From NCBI GenBank assembly GCA_023079485.1, contig CM041083.1, positions 60,537,847 to 60,601,846 on the forward strand: a stretch of DNA of 64,000 bases, written 5' to 3'. Of the stretch, positions 46,606 to 60,381 are shown piece after piece (position 1 is the stretch's first letter; each line of letters begins with the position of its first letter). The position numbers and the translations under genes are program-made. The stretch comes from Archilochus colubris (Eukaryota; Chordata; Aves; Apodiformes; Trochilidae). The notes under the pieces were generated by a model that saw only the letters and a program-made list of their open reading frames with translations, had not been told where the DNA came from and searched no databases.

Positions 46606-49600
46606 GGCACATCCCAGAATTAAAAGAGAAAGCATTAAGACTAGTTCCTAGGCTTCCACTCTACAGATCTGCAACAGCAAAGAGGTTTCTTTGTCACAGC
46701 AACTACCACCACCCACACTCAAAAGTAAAATGCACATGCACATCCCCAAGGAGAAAATTAAGTTTATTTTAATGAGGGAGAGAGACAGAGAGACAAAATA
46801 TGTATTGTATTTTGGAAATAACCTTACAGAGTATATTTAGTGTGATCATAATTTTATACAAGTAGAACACACTGTAAATTTTTGGGGTGTTGTTTTGAAA
46901 CCCAGATATTTAAGCTGACTGTGAACTGATTATGCAGAAAATTTGCTGGGGCACAACCTTATTTTCCCTTCTTTCTGTTAAATTATCAACCAATTCACCA
47001 GTAGTGATCAAACCACCAAGGGTGCTAAGACCTCAGCCTTCATGCTTATTTAAGTCCTGTTCTTCACAGAAATAATAATTCTCCTCTCTTTTCACAAGTC
47101 AGTCATCAGTGCAGACATTGTTGTCATTTTTCTCATGACCAAATGAATATAAATAAAACTGAGTCATCTGTGTCAGGACCTTTTCTACAATTTTGATTAC
47201 CATGAAAAATAAATTCAGTCTGGGCCTGGAATCCCTATACTTACTTTATAATGGCAGCTGGTTTTTCTTGCATTCAGCCTGAAGAAACATTATATGTCCA
47301 GGTAGTCTGATGCATTATGATTAGCTTCACTAGAGAAACACATCAAGACCCAGCAGGGAACCACACCAGTGAAGGGTCATTTTGGCCATTTAGAGCCTCC
47401 CACTGTGTTTAAGATGGGACATTTTAGATTTTAAAATTCCATTTATCTTTGTATATCTTGAGGTTAATTAAGCAACAAAAACCAAATTTCTCTTTTAAAA
47501 AATTAAAAGGAAAGGGGAAAAAAAATTTTAAAAGGGCCTGCTTTGGAATTACCGTTGTCATTATCTTTAAGTAAATGGGAGAGGCTGCTGGGAGTTGCAA
47601 GAGATGGTCCTTACTTTAGTGTCACCACAGCTTTTAGCACTGCTGATGTGCCTCACTCTGGAAAGGTCAGTGAGGATGTGTTCTGAAACTGCCTGAGGAG
47701 AAGGAGGGGAATGGTTTATATGCACATACTTGCTGAGAGTTTGGTCTATCTTTTGCTTACAAACAATTCTTCTCAGAAACACTGATCCTGAATAGTTATG
47801 GTCACTGACAGGTTTGAATAAAATATTGTAGATGCTGTTATATTCCTTTGAAGCATTTTCTCCCTGTGGGTGGCAATAATTTCTTTGAACTTGTAGAAAT
47901 AATCCTGTGGGCTTGAGGTTTTGTCATGGCAAGTGAAATTTTCCCCACTTTTGCCTAAACAAAATAGTTGTACATTGTCTTTTCTTCATTGTCTCCTTCC
48001 CATTGTATTTCACTGATGATGGCGAGAGGGGGAGAGCTAACAACATGCATGGAAACAATCTCATAATTTGTGAACTGATTGTGTGGAAAACATCTGTTTT
48101 CTGCCTAGCTTCATTTGTTTGTACACACTCACTGCTTCCAATGATGAAGTACTGAGAGGAAAAAGGACAACAAAACACAGCAAATCTGCCTTGCTTTTTG
48201 GTTGTCTTAGTGGCTTTCAGACCCACTAGTACAGTTGTTTCCAGTTCATCAACAAGAAATGATCAACAAGAAATAGTCAAAGGACACTAAGACATAGTGT
48301 CTGGATTGAAGTCAATGATGTATTGTCATCTAAGGATTCTTCATTTGTAGAGGAAGATTTGTAAGCTTTTTCTTTGACTTTTTGGCCTTCCCTGTGCACC
48401 CCTGGAGTTCCTAGATAGTCCCAGTGTGCGATTTTGAATGTTCTGCTTACTTCTTTCCTGCTGAATATAACCATATGATGATATAAATGTGAATGGTGGA
48501 TGACAGTCAGCATTATTCAACAGTATAGCAAGACTGGAATCAAGCAAGACACAGATCAGAGAAAAAAATATTCATTATATTTAAAAGGATCTTTAGCTTT
48601 ATCACATTTTTCACCTGTTATCACTTCTACCTCCCTTGCAACTGAAGTGGTAGGTGAAGTTTATCTAAAGTTTGATGATTTGTATTTGGCAAAAGAAATA
48701 AATGATAGCATTATGCTCCCTAGCTGCTTCCAGTCACCAGCTTTTCTTCATTGATGGATTCTGTTTTTCTTTATAGACCACTTTTCCTCTTTCAAACTGA
48801 GATGCTCATGGATATCATTAGTAAATTCAGTGAAGTCCCCTTTTCTCATCATGTGATCCTTTTTTTTTTTTTCCACTGGCAAGCCTCACTGTTGCTTCAC
48901 TTGAACTTGAATCTGGTGTCATTATTTTCTCTGAATAATTTTGAGTTCTGCTGGAAGTTTCAGACGTGGCTGTATATTATTTATGCAGAACAGTTTGAGT
49001 CAGCATGATGGTTTTCTCACAATGATATCAGAAGGTCCCAGATGTAGCTGCACACTGTATGGTTACACAGGAAAATAAAATACTGACAAGTGAACTAACA
49101 GTTCAGGATTGTGGCTCTTACCTTTCTGAGACAGCCTTCTCATGGGTTTTTCACTATTCATGCCCTCCAAGGGTTTCATGCAGTGAAAGAGGCTCATGGC
49201 CTCTTCCATGTGGAGATGAAATTCTGAAGTTGTAAACCCGTTATCTGTTTTTTATGTACCTTCTTAGTAGAGCAGACTTTTCTAAAATGTCCCAAAGAAC
49301 ACAAGTCTTGTACATATTCTGTTGTTTGATGCCACATATACAATGTATTCTGCTGGCTCTGTTAATGGACCCACCTTTTTTTTCATTTATTCCCCTTAAA
49401 AAAAAGTATTTTTCTTCCTATGGCATCTTCCAGACAAGCAAGTCTGCGTACACAGAAGTCCTTAAAGTGTTACTAAATGTTATTTACTCAGTCTCACTGT
49501 TTCAATTCGATCCCAGAAAGGGTATTGTGCAGAAATCCCACAAGACTTTTACCATTTGCTTTAAATCTTCAGTGTAGATCCTGGCCTCCATGAAGGACAC

Positions 49601-52600
49601 ACAGCTGGCAAATGGGCCAGGACATAGAAATGACATCCCATCTTATCACCTACTCCTTCTGTTCTACCATTAACACCTTCTCCTTTACTTCTAACCTAGA
49701 AATATGTCTAGGTTTGATGTCGGTTCAATGAGCTTGCTATTTAAAAAAAATATCTTCTATCTCTTTTTTTAAACTAGTGACTATTCTCACTATGGTCAAA
49801 GGCAGCAGTCCAGCATTCACAAGTAAGCTTCAAATAAGAAATAAGTGGGCAAAAGGCACCACTATGGGACAACCTGCTTTCAGCATATTTAAATTTAGCA
49901 TGGTTTGCTAATGTCAAGTGAAAAATAAGAGGCAGTGAGGACACATCTGAACCCACAGACCCAATAAACCATATGGGAACATTATTTCACTATCAAGAAG
50001 AATATCACCAAACATCCTGGCAAAAGTAAGTTTGTAACTCAAGATATTCTCTGTAACTTTTTAATTTGTATTAACACTTAGTAGGCTGAGATATTTACCT
50101 TAATAGTTGTTCTTCTCTCATTTAATTTTTGTCCACTCTTCAATCCCACATGAGTCTGCAAAGAGCTGGCATTATTTCATGGTTCCTGCAGGACAGTACA
50201 GCTTGCTAGCTCAATCCTCTTCTTCTATTGTTTTTCTCATACAATACATGCCAACCACAGGGTCAAAAACAATTGTACCACAGAACTAATAATAATGTTC
50301 TGGTGTTGGAGAAGGCGATGATCTGTGTTTTTTCCTGGACACAAAGTATTTGGCTTTGTCAACTTTTCTATTTAGAAGTTGGATTAGTACCCATAAAGGA
50401 GTGCCCTTGGGGCCTTCTCCCTTAATTATAGCTCACAGCCTCTGAAAGTAATTCAACTTGGAATCCTGCAGTCATCTGACAACCAGCCCTTGCAGAATGC
50501 TTTTTTTGCATAGACCTCAAAGCACTTCATGAGGAAAGTCAGGAAAGTCAGGAGTATTCTGCAGAGGTGAAACATGAGAAATAATGAGATGGAGTGAGTT
50601 GTTGAAGTTGAAAAAAAACTAGCAAAGAAGAATATGAGTCCTCAGTACTCTAGTCATTACATGATGACTATATTGAAGGAAAAACACAGTTTCTAGTCTA
50701 GGGGAAAGTAATAATAAACTAAATACAAAGGAATTAAAACCATTCATCTGTGGTCTTTAAATTTTAAAATGTATCTCTAGTTTCTTTTACCTATTCCCAC
50801 TGGAAAAGAAGATGTCCTGATACAAAACAAGTTTCTCCCATCCCTCCATCTCTTTATAATAATTCAGTGGATCTGGACATTGTATCTTATCAAGATGTTA
50901 GCCAAAATTTCACACATTTTAAACAGGAGTCTCTGGTTCTGGAGCATGCTCTCTTTCACTAAGTGTCTAGATGGGCTAATTACAGAAACACAACTAAAGA
51001 GCTGAAATCCCATAGAGAAAGGGAAGCAGCTTCAGTCTCTAGAAGCAAGATGTGAAGGCTTCAGAGATTACTTCAGAAAACCTGAAATTTGATCAGTAGA
51101 AATATGATCTCCACAGTCCATTATGCAGCATATATCCTATGCATTTGTTTTCGGCATAATTTCAGTTTATTGGTAGAAGGAGAAAGGATTTCTCAATATT
51201 AACACGTAAGAGTTTGGTTTTAAAGAATTCACACAGTGATGATAGAGACCCTAACATTTTCAAAATGCCAAATACTTTCTGACTCAGATGGGCAACTAGC
51301 TAAATATCTACCCACCAGAATTTATAATAGCTGTGAATCAACTACTATTTCCTAGTAGTAGCCAGATTTAGTACAAAAAGTGGGTTTAGATTGAAAGAGT
51401 CTCCAAAGGATTACAAGTAGCATAAATAAGTAAAAGATGCTTTAAGAGTTTTCCTTATTGATGACTGGATCAGTCAACAAAGATGTTACCTGACAACGTT
51501 TTCACAGTAGCTATGAGCTTGATGGTGTACTTCAGAAAGATGTTAATAACTTAGCATTCATATCAAAACCAGAACCGCCGTTCTCACATTAAGAAATCTT
51601 ACTAGAAAGATGAAAAAAAATTAGATGACAAATGGATTTGTCTTCTTATTGAGATCAAAAGACACAGGCTAATGTAAACCCTCTGTGAGTTTGGTTTTCA
51701 CATAAAAAAATTAAAACAGCACACATTAGATCTCCTAATGTACGTCATCCTGACACAGCAATCCACCTAAAAAGAAGGAAGCTACTGTCTCAGTATTTAT
51801 TTTCTGCCCTTATACTCATTCTAGTAATAACCCACATGTTTTACCACCACTTTCTGTTGACATTGAAATCAAAGATTAAGCAAGGAAGATAGCTGTCAGC
51901 ATGCTCGCATGCTTTTGCAGCACTTTTTTTTACACTTTGATCTCTGGGGCAACAGAAAAGTCTTGACAACCTCAGATTTCAAGCACGAGTCAGGATGTAG
52001 GAGGGACAGGTTCTCCATCCAAGCCATCATAAATGATCTGGGAGTGAGGCATCTACATCCTACTGGCTCCCTTTAGAAACTGTAGCTTGAGTCTCTCCCC
52101 AGCTTTGTTCCTTCTCTTTTACAAAGGATTATCATCTCACTCCCTGCTTGTCTTCTTCGACAATACATGCAGTGGCATCAAGGATCATCTTTTTCTTTTG
52201 AGTGCTTGATGCAATGGATTAACATTTTTAAGTAGGAATGTCTTATTGCAATCATACTGCAACTCCATCTGAAAGCAGAAATTTTCTCCTTTGGAGTCTT
52301 GAACACAATGTTGTCATTGATCATTTAACTTCAATAATTAAGAAAACTCAAAACAACCTCCCCCTTTTTTTATATTTCCAACTACATTCTCCTTTTTTCA
52401 TGAAAAATGCAGATTTTAAAGCTATAATTACTTTGAGATGAATGATAGCATCTTAGATAAGATACTCTAAATATGCTTTTAATTTGAGGGTGAAAAGTAC
52501 TGATTTGACCCCAACAGGATATTTACACACTACATAAATATTTCAAATACAGAGATTTTGTGTGGCCCCTCCACTTAATAAGGTGACAGCAAGAGGAAAA

Positions 52601-53090
52601 AGGGGGATTGATACAACAGTATTTTCAAGATGCTCCTTTTGGAGCATCTGCACAGGTTAATTTGTTGAGGAGAAGAGGAACCTAAAGCAAAGCCTGTAAG
52701 GACTCACCAACTATCTGAGAAGGGTTCAGGTCCAGAAAAAAAAGGTACAAGGGTCATTCACTGGATATATTTTCATCAAGGCTTTTCACACTTAACTGTC
52801 AGTACCAACATGCATATCCTTGTCACCATGACTTTAAAGCCTCATCTTCTTCTCTCCAACTCTTGCTTTAGGTTTAGCTCATAAATCATGTCTGTCACTA
52901 AATTCAGCTAGTGCTTTCACTGCAACACACCTAAAGCCATATTTCTCTTCAGGTCCCACTAAAATAATCTCTAATACATCTTTCATTACAGCTGCTTCTA
53001 CCTAGTCTTCCTAATCCCCACAGAAGAAAAGAGCTACAGCAAATCCCATAAACCACTTGGTGTTTCTATCAGTTTATCCCTAGCTCAGCT
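46606..53090. other. Long single-copy stretch, no gene recognised
   Basis: About 6.5 kb of AT-rich DNA with no transposon that I recognise. A 14-base T run lies near 48859-48872. The frames at 48500-48754, 48751-49008 and 49254-49577 are hydrophobic or mixed chance frames with no domain. Confidence 0.45.
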
Positions 53091-53158
53091 CCAAAAGTAC
53101 TGGCGAAGCTTGGTAGGGAAAAGTATGGAACTACCCACCAACAGGTCTAGGTGCTAGG

Positions 53159-53290
53159 TATAAAAGGGAAAGGAAGCCCTTTAGGGAGCTTTATTGGGGT
53201 AGGGGTGGGTCTGTGGAGGTGATGCTCTCTTGCTAGTGTTAGAGAGGCTTTTTCTTTGAAACCCTAGGGATGGTACAATAAGGTTTTGGA
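53159..53290 (+). promoter_or_regulatory. Orphan consensus TATA box with downstream poly(A)-like signal
   Basis: TATAAAAGGG at 53159-53168 is a strong TATA match, and ACAATAAGG lies about 110 bp further on. A TATA box and a poly(A)-type signal within ~110 bp is the spacing of a short retroviral LTR. I found no TG/CA ends, target duplication or second copy in the window, so an old LTR remnant and a cryptic promoter are both possible. Confidence 0.3.
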
Positions 53291-55221
53291 GTTCATCACC
53301 GATGTTCTGTGAAAGGTAGAAATGTCCTGCTGTTCAAAGGAATGGTGTTTTGCAAGACTGGAGAGCCTTGTCTTTCTAAATTTATTTCAGTCTACCATCA
53401 AAGTGATAGTTATTAATCTTTTGTAAATCCCTTCTTGGCTATATCACAGTCTCTATACTCCCTTACAGCTTCCTTTTGATTTTAACATCATATTCATTTG
53501 TTTTATCTTCACTTTCTGTTCTCTGAGCATGACTTCTGCATGAATCTCTGTTCTACTTTCTCATGAAACTGATTGTCCTTAACATATTGCTTTTTTATCT
53601 CATTACTCTCTCAGTTTCTTATTCTTATTTTTCCTCTATATTTTCACCTGTACCTTGAATAATCTCTGAATTTATGCCATTAGTAAAATCTCAACTATGT
53701 CTATTTTAGAGCCATGCAAATATTAATTCACAGCAGTGGGTTAGATGAGGAAAAACAAACAAGAGCCATGTAATGCATCATATATCTGTAAATAGGCATT
53801 TCAGTATTAATACATCACCAGTAAAGACAAATTACTTCAGAGCTTAACTGCTTCTGAAGTTACATCTTTTCATATGCTGGGTTATTAGGGAAAAGAAGAG
53901 AGGCATCTAAACATTAATAATTTAAGATTTTCTGGATCAAAATGAGTTTGTGTACTGGGGTAGTAACTAACTGTTCACATCCTTAATGTATTCACATTAA
54001 TGAGGTGCAGAGGTAAAGAACAAAAAGCAGGACAGGACTTTAGACTTCAGATAACAATTGTGTGTTTTTCAGTGTTTTATTTCACAAATATACCTTGCTA
54101 CAGATAGAAAATTGGCAAATCCAAAAATTCTGTTTATCTTTAAATACTCAGTATTATGTTTGAGGGTGAGGAAGTCAAGAGCATTACAGAGGATGATATT
54201 ATAGTATATCTTCTCCAGACTGATAAGATAACATCTGTCTTAAAATCTTTAATGTGTTTTCACAAAAGGGAACTGACCTATTTTTATACATTGCATGTGT
54301 GAGCTACCAGATTTGATGAAAAACAGTGCTGGCAAAGCTACTGAAGTGCAAATGTAAGGGTCTTTGCCATGTTTGGAATCAGAAAACAATTATTTTCTCT
54401 CTATTATATAGATTTGTAAGTTGTAGTTATGCAGTGATCTTGGTTATTCATGACTAGCCTTTCTTGTCAAAATCTGATGCCATGAAAGTGTTGTTTGGTT
54501 TGTTGTTTTGAGTTTTTTGGTTTTTGTTTTGTTTTTACAGAAGCTATCTGGAAAAAACAGATAGGTGGTGGCAGATGTTATTTCGGTTCCCCATGCAATT
54601 TTAGCCACAAACTGAAGCAAATAATTCCTCAAGGAAGACAAAACTTTTCCTAATGTAAGCTTCTTTGTTATCTAAGAGGCATAGAAACTTTCCTCAGAAA
54701 AGTAATAAAGATGGAAATAACACTTATTGATCTATGTCACTATCTCTTTGTTCTTGATTTTTTTTCAGTATGAGATGGGTACTCAGTATGCACATTTTCC
54801 AATGTGTTCATGACAAGAGTGTTCACTGCAACTTTTCTGAAAACAAATATTGGGTTTTGCAGTATGGAGAACAAGGCAGTCTGGCTTAAAGCTCCAACAC
54901 ACAGAAAAATCTAAATTCAGAAGTACAGTTTATCTCTTTCTGCTCCCAGCTTCCTGGCTTTCTCATGAGAGGATTTCTTCTACATAATGCACATTGTGTT
55001 TTTGTCTTGCTCTTTCCACCCATGGAGTCAGCTCACCATTATAATTTCAGCCTCCCTGAAGTTTGTTGTGACCTCTGGTATCACTAAATGAAATATTTAC
55101 CCTCTTTTTTATTCTTGTCATGCCTTGCAAGGAAACACTGAGTCAAGAATTTAGCAGCCCGGTAGAGGGAATGTAATCCACAATGGTTGATAAATTGAGA
55201 AATTTCATGTGCCTATAAAGT
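53291..55221. other. Single-copy DNA, no feature recognised
   Basis: AT-rich, with a T/G-rich run near 54495-54540 that ends in TTTTTACAG. This looks like a splice acceptor, but no exon-like frame with a donor follows. Confidence 0.5.
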
Positions 55222-55997
55222 TGTCCTGGATTGGGCCAGGATAAAGGTGATTTTCTCTTTTGTACTTTTACTTTTAGCTAAGTCTCTTTAAGTAGTTGCA
55301 CTTGCTGAAATTAACAGCAAGTTTCTCAGACAGTGTGTGTTTCTAGGATTGATAACACTTGATGTTTATAGTTACTGCTAGAGACTGGTGTGCAGAGCCA
55401 AGGACACTGCTCAGCTCTGAGGAAAACATTTTACCGTTCAGGAGGATACAGAGGTCCCACCTGAGCCCTCCTTTGGGGAGGAACAGACAAGATAGATGCC
55501 AGAATTGACCAAACAGAGTATTCCATCCCATACACGTCATACTCAGTATAAATTTGAGAGATCACGAGGGCCAAGCCGGATTTCCGGATTTCCTGCTTTC
55601 CTTCACCGGCATCCTGGAAGGATCCCGTCCATTCGTCTGCCTGAGGTCCTGATCCATGCCAGCCCATATCTGTGTGTTCCTGCCTCCAGTTCCCAACTGC
55701 TGACGACTCCAGGAGTCCAGCCTGGACTTTCCCAGGGCTGCCCTGCAGCCTCGGTGGTGACGTGAGAGTTATTGGGGAAAAGGGGGACGAACGTGGTATC
55801 CATTTTCCTGTATATTTGTATATATTTAGTAATTTTTCCTATTTATCATTACTGTTTCATTAAAGTTGTGTAGTTTAGTTTCCAACCCATAAGTCTCTCT
55901 CCCTTATTCTCTCTCCTTTCTTTATCAAGGAGGAGAGAGACATTAATAGAGCGTCTGTCACTTGGTTTAATAGCCAGGCCAGTGTTAAACCGTGACA
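55222..55997 (+). mobile_element. Solo LTR, ERVL-like, 776 bp, intact duplication
   Basis: Begins TGTCCTGGATTGGGCCAGGA and ends GTTAAACCGTGACA, flanked by perfect 5-bp duplications AAAGT at 55217-55221 and 55998-56002. A TATA box (GTATAAATTTGAGAG) lies near 55547, the CpG-richer R/U5 region follows (about 55560-55790), and CATTAAAG with AACCCATAAGTCTCTCTCC marks the 3' part. This is the layout of avian ERVL-type LTRs, and a 5-bp duplication fits that class. No internal viral genes remain. Frames such as 55496-55765 (+) and 55603-55803 (-) are open because of local GC content and are not genes. Confidence 0.92.
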
Positions 55998-56002
55998 AAA
56001 GT

Positions 56003-58822
56003 GTGTTACCCTCAGTAGTTGCCATCTTTCCTCCACTTTACTTTGTTTCTTATCTCAGTGCACAAGGTTTCCACTGCAGGCTTCCTGGGGCAGGTGAGTC
56101 AACAAGATGAGGGCACCATCAAACACTTGGGGAACAGTCAAGGTTGTACCGAGTTGACTGATACCTGTTTTTTCTAATGAGGTTACAGTCTTCTATCCAC
56201 ATCTGGGAGATAATCTATACAAGCAACAGAAGGTCATGGACTATGAATAAAGCTTATTCAGAAAAGAACATAAATGAGAAAGTTGATGATTTTTATGGCA
56301 TTCATGTAGATTAAAAGTATTTTTAAGGGTGCAAAATTCTGTCTTCAAAAGGTCACACTCCATGCAAGGGATGAGTTTGTTATAATTTAAAAACCTGTTA
56401 CTACAACAATGTAAGGAAAAGATCACCTATACTTCACCAAAATAAAATGAAATTATAAAGACCTTTCAGCTGACCTGAAAAGCTGTAAAACAGTTTTCTA
56501 TCTGGAGACTTAAACTATAATCTCTAACTTCTCCCTCTGCAAAGACTTCAATTTCATGTTAGACTATCAGTAGCTTTCCTAATGCTTTCATTTCTATCAA
56601 CAGCAGACAGGGACAAGCTATAATATTTTTACTGGTTTGGCTTGTTTGGTTTTGGATTTGTTTGGTTTAGTTTTGTATTCTAAGACATTGTGGAGTATTG
56701 AAATAAAGTATCTATACCAATTAAGAGACTGGCAAGAAAACTCTCTCTCTTTTATAAATATCTTCCTGCCTACAGGAGAGACAAATATCCATATGTTGAG
56801 GTTCCAGGAGTCCAGTGTTGTGGAAAGACATCAGTAAAACTCAATGAGACTCTTCCTTAATTGAAACTGATAAGTTTATGGTTATCATCTTGCCAACCCA
56901 TACTATTGTCCTCCTCCTAGGGTGTTTTTTCTGAGCTCCCATTATTGAAGCTATTATCTTTCTACAAGTCAGCAAATATAGAGGGCTATTTTATACTTTT
57001 TAGTATTCTGAAAGAGCAATTTGTTGAATGCCTCCAGCTCTGCCTGTCTAATCCTGATGGTCAAGATTTATTAAGCACTGTCATCAAATGAAGTACAAGA
57101 GTGGCTGTGTCAAAGGCCTATCAGATACATAAGTACTAATGATATAAAATGCAATATGGTGAGTTCATACTGGGCCAGCAGCACCTATTTCACTGAAAAA
57201 TTCCAACATGCTTTCCAAGGCTATCATTCAGGATTTACTCCACCAGTCCACAGCCCTGAGAACAGATGGGATTCTAGACAGCCTGTCTGTAGAGATGAGC
57301 TCAGCAGTAAAGGCATCAGAGTCTATCCCAAATGCCAAGAAAATGGTAAGTCAGGTTTCAAAATAATAATAGAGTGGGCCCACGTATTTTAAATTAAGAG
57401 TGTTTCTAAACATGTTTTTAAACATCAGTTTTTACCATCATTTGGGAGCCACAAAAATGAAAGCGTCAGCATGTAATGAAAATTTGGAATCTGAACTAGT
57501 AAAAAACCAGACTCCTCCATCTGCTTGCCCTGTCTATTCTCTTGCTTGCCAAGCCATTGTTTTGTTTCCCTCTCTTCTCACTAGCCTGCCTTTCTCCCAT
57601 TTCCCACCTCATGCCCATTTCTCTAGTCACATGCCCTCTCCTTCTCATTCTGTCTTTGGATGAAGACCTGTTTCACCCTGTTTCCCCAAGACAAGTTTTT
57701 TTGTCAGTTCCCCATAATGTTCGTGCTACCCTACACCTTCAACACCATCAAACTTAATGACTTTGTCTAAGCGAAGGATTTATGAAGCCTATGAACAGAG
57801 ACAGTGAGCATGGCCAGAGTTTTATTTTTTCAATTTAGATGTCCTGTGTTTGCATTTCACCTAGCCTAGAAAATCACCTGACTGGCAAAGTCCAGTTGTA
57901 GTGCTGCACGAGAGTAAAATGCAAAGTACTGTTTTCCTGTGTGATAAAATAGCTGAAATGAATTAAAAATAAGAAAAAGAAAACAAAGAACCGTTACATA
58001 ATAAGATAAATATCCTGCTGAAGATACATGCTACTTGCTTAAGGAAGGCATTATTTAAGTACCTATAGGTTTGTGTCTCTGCAGCAACCTGAAAAAATCT
58101 GAATCATGGTTGGCATTTTAAACATCAGGCACTCACATGGTTTTACACCCAAATGAAAGCATTAAGGAATAAAGTACAGTTCATGCCACAGTCAAAGGAA
58201 TTAAAAACTGCAACTAAACTACAAATTGGAACAAAATTAATGAATTAATTTATCAAATGTCTTCACAGTCTTCACAAGTTTTCAGTTGATCAACAGTCAT
58301 TCACAGAAAGGTTTTGAAAGTACTGGCATTATTCTGCCACTCACAAACATAACAGAATATATGTGAACTGAAGAGTGGTAATGTAAACTAAATGCAATAA
58401 TAATAAGGTTTAATACTTTAAATGTGTTCATTTAATGATATTCTAGACTTTTAAAGGACTGTCCAAAAACTTTGTCCTTTCCTCTCTGCATTTCTTGCCA
58501 TTTATCTTGCAATTTAAGTGAAAGGAAATTCCTTTGAGATGCAGGACTAAATCTCTGGTTGATTTTCAGCTTTTCCACATTTTGTCCCTGTAATGTAAAG
58601 CACGTTGCTCTTTAGCCCCTAACGTCAGCTCCTTGTCTTTAGATGGTAATGACTTCTTTTATTAATTTTTTTCCTGTCTTCTCTTTTTAAGTTGAAAGTA
58701 TTTCAACTCCAGAATTCTTTTTGCAAATATTGCTTAGGGAAAAAATGCCTAATACTAGATAGTATCACAATAATGTGTTGTCGGAAAAAAACCCAACAAC
58801 TCACAATCGTAACACTTTTGCT
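56003..58822. other. Single-copy DNA, no gene recognised
   Basis: No transposon was recognised. A possible exon at 57232-57345, bounded by CATTCAG and a good GTAAGT donor, is open in one frame but has a poor acceptor tract, so it is not called. Confidence 0.45.
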
Positions 58823-59516
58823 AATCATAGAATGCTTTGGGTTGGAAAGGACCTTAAAAATCATCTGGTTCCAAACTCCCTGCATGGGCAAGGATGCCTT
58901 CTTCTAGACCAGGTTGTTAAAAGCCCCATCCAACCTGTCCTCAAACACTTCCAGGGATGAGGCATCCACAAATTCCCAGGACAGACTATGACAGTGTCTC
59001 ACCAAGCTCATAGTGAAGAATTCCCTCCTAACCTCTAACATAAATCTACTCTCTTCCAGTTCAAAGCCATTACCCCTTGTCCTGTCTCCCCATTTCTTTG
59101 TAAAAAGTCCCTCCCCTGCTTTTTTGTAGCCCACCTTCAGGTACTGGAGGGCTGCTATAAAGTCTCCCAGAACCCTTTTCTTTTCCAGGCTGAACCATAG
59201 CAGAGGTGCTCCAATACTTTGGTCATCTTTGTGGCCTCCTCTGGACTTGCTCGAAAAGCTCCCTGTTTTTTATGTGAAGGGAGCACCAGAACTAGACACA
59301 TCAGTCCAGGTGGGGTCTCGAGAGCAGAGTAGAGTGAGAGAATCACCTCCCTTGGCCTTCTGGTCGTGACTTTTTGATGCAGCCCAGGATACTGCTGGCT
59401 TTCTGGACTCTTAAGTTCACATTGCCAGCTCATTCTGAGATTCTCATCAGCCAGTATCCCTAAGGCCTTTTCCTCAGGGCTGCTTACAAATTCGTTCCCT
59501 CCCCAGACTTTCTTTG
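58823..59516 (-). mobile_element. CR1 LINE 3' fragment, distinct subfamily
   Basis: The left edge carries AATCATAGAATGCTTTGGG, followed by GGTTGGAAAGGACCTTAAAA and GCCCCATCCAACCTGTCC, the complement of a CR1 3' UTR of the type that matches the plus-strand fragment at 5519-5633 better than the 4.8-kb copy. Two broken minus frames (58904-59134 and 59155-59433) retain pieces of the ORF2 C-terminus (GYKKAGEGLFTKKWGDRTRG; EVILSLYSALE). The upstream part, CAGTATCCCTAAGGCCTTTT to CAGACTTTCTTTGTG, corresponds to reverse-transcriptase-proximal coding sequence. Multiple frameshifts show it is dead. Confidence 0.93.
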
Positions 59517-60130
59517 TGTAATAATTTGGAATACTTTATCATATTTTTTAATTTTTCAATGGGAATCAAATCAGTGGAAATTCAATGTGCAAAGAGTACT
59601 GTGTTTGGAGAAAGTTGTGGGAGTCTCTGCAGGGAAAGGCAGTGTTAATTTCTTTTCTCTTAGCTCAGTTTTCTGCATTTAAGACTCAGCAAATGCAAAA
59701 GCACCTATTGAATCCTCTATAGTGGATATCTACTAATCAATAGGCAATTGTGCTCTTGCTGAGTACAAATAGAAAATGATGCAGCAGAAAATAAAATGTC
59801 CTAGGCTAAAACTTGAAGCCCTTAGTTGTTCACACATTTATTTGGTCACATCTCTAAACAGGTCAGAGGGACTGCAGGATTTAGCTTCCTGCATTTTTCT
59901 TATTGAGTTTATCTGGGAAGATATTTCACCTTTTTATATAACAAATGGAAGGAGGCTGGTATGAAACTAACATTACTAGTCCTAACTAGACACTCCAACT
60001 TCTGGAAATGCTAACACTAGCAATTTAGATAACTGGACTTTGGCAGCAGAATTTATCAGGCATTTAAAAATATGAGTAAATTCTGGGTGCAGCCACAGTA
60101 TTTCTGAACTAAACAATTTTCACTAGATTA

Positions 60131-60170
60131 CAAAAAAAAAAAAACAAACCAAAACCAAAAACAAACAAAC
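60131..60170. repeat. A-rich AAAC/AACC simple repeat
   Basis: A 12-base A run followed by AAACC/AAAC units. Confidence 0.85.
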
Positions 60171-60348
60171 CTAGTTGCAGAGGGCTAAGGCAGGTCCAAA
60201 TACTTCTCTTCTGAGCAGCCAGGGATGTAGAAGAAAATTTCAAGCATTGCAGTCCACCTCTCCACCCTCTTCATAAAATCTCAAACTACAAAGTTGCCAG
60301 CCCTTACTTTTCAAGAGCTTCCCTTAGTTCCTCTGAGGCTTAGAAAGG

Positions 60349-60381
60349 TTTTTTTAAAAAAAAAAAAACAAAACAAAACAG
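60349..60381. repeat. T-run/A-run with (AAAAC)n
   Basis: A run of T directly followed by a longer run of A forms a small perfect inverted repeat, then two AAAAC units. Confidence 0.8.

Noticed and set aside
55496..55765. 89-codon frame with overlapping frames on the other strand
   Set aside because: Lies in the GC-richer R/U5 part of the LTR at 55222-55997, which is noncoding.
57232..57345. 114-bp putative exon ending in a good GTAAGT donor
   Set aside because: The acceptor lacks a polypyrimidine tract, and the translation is unrecognised.
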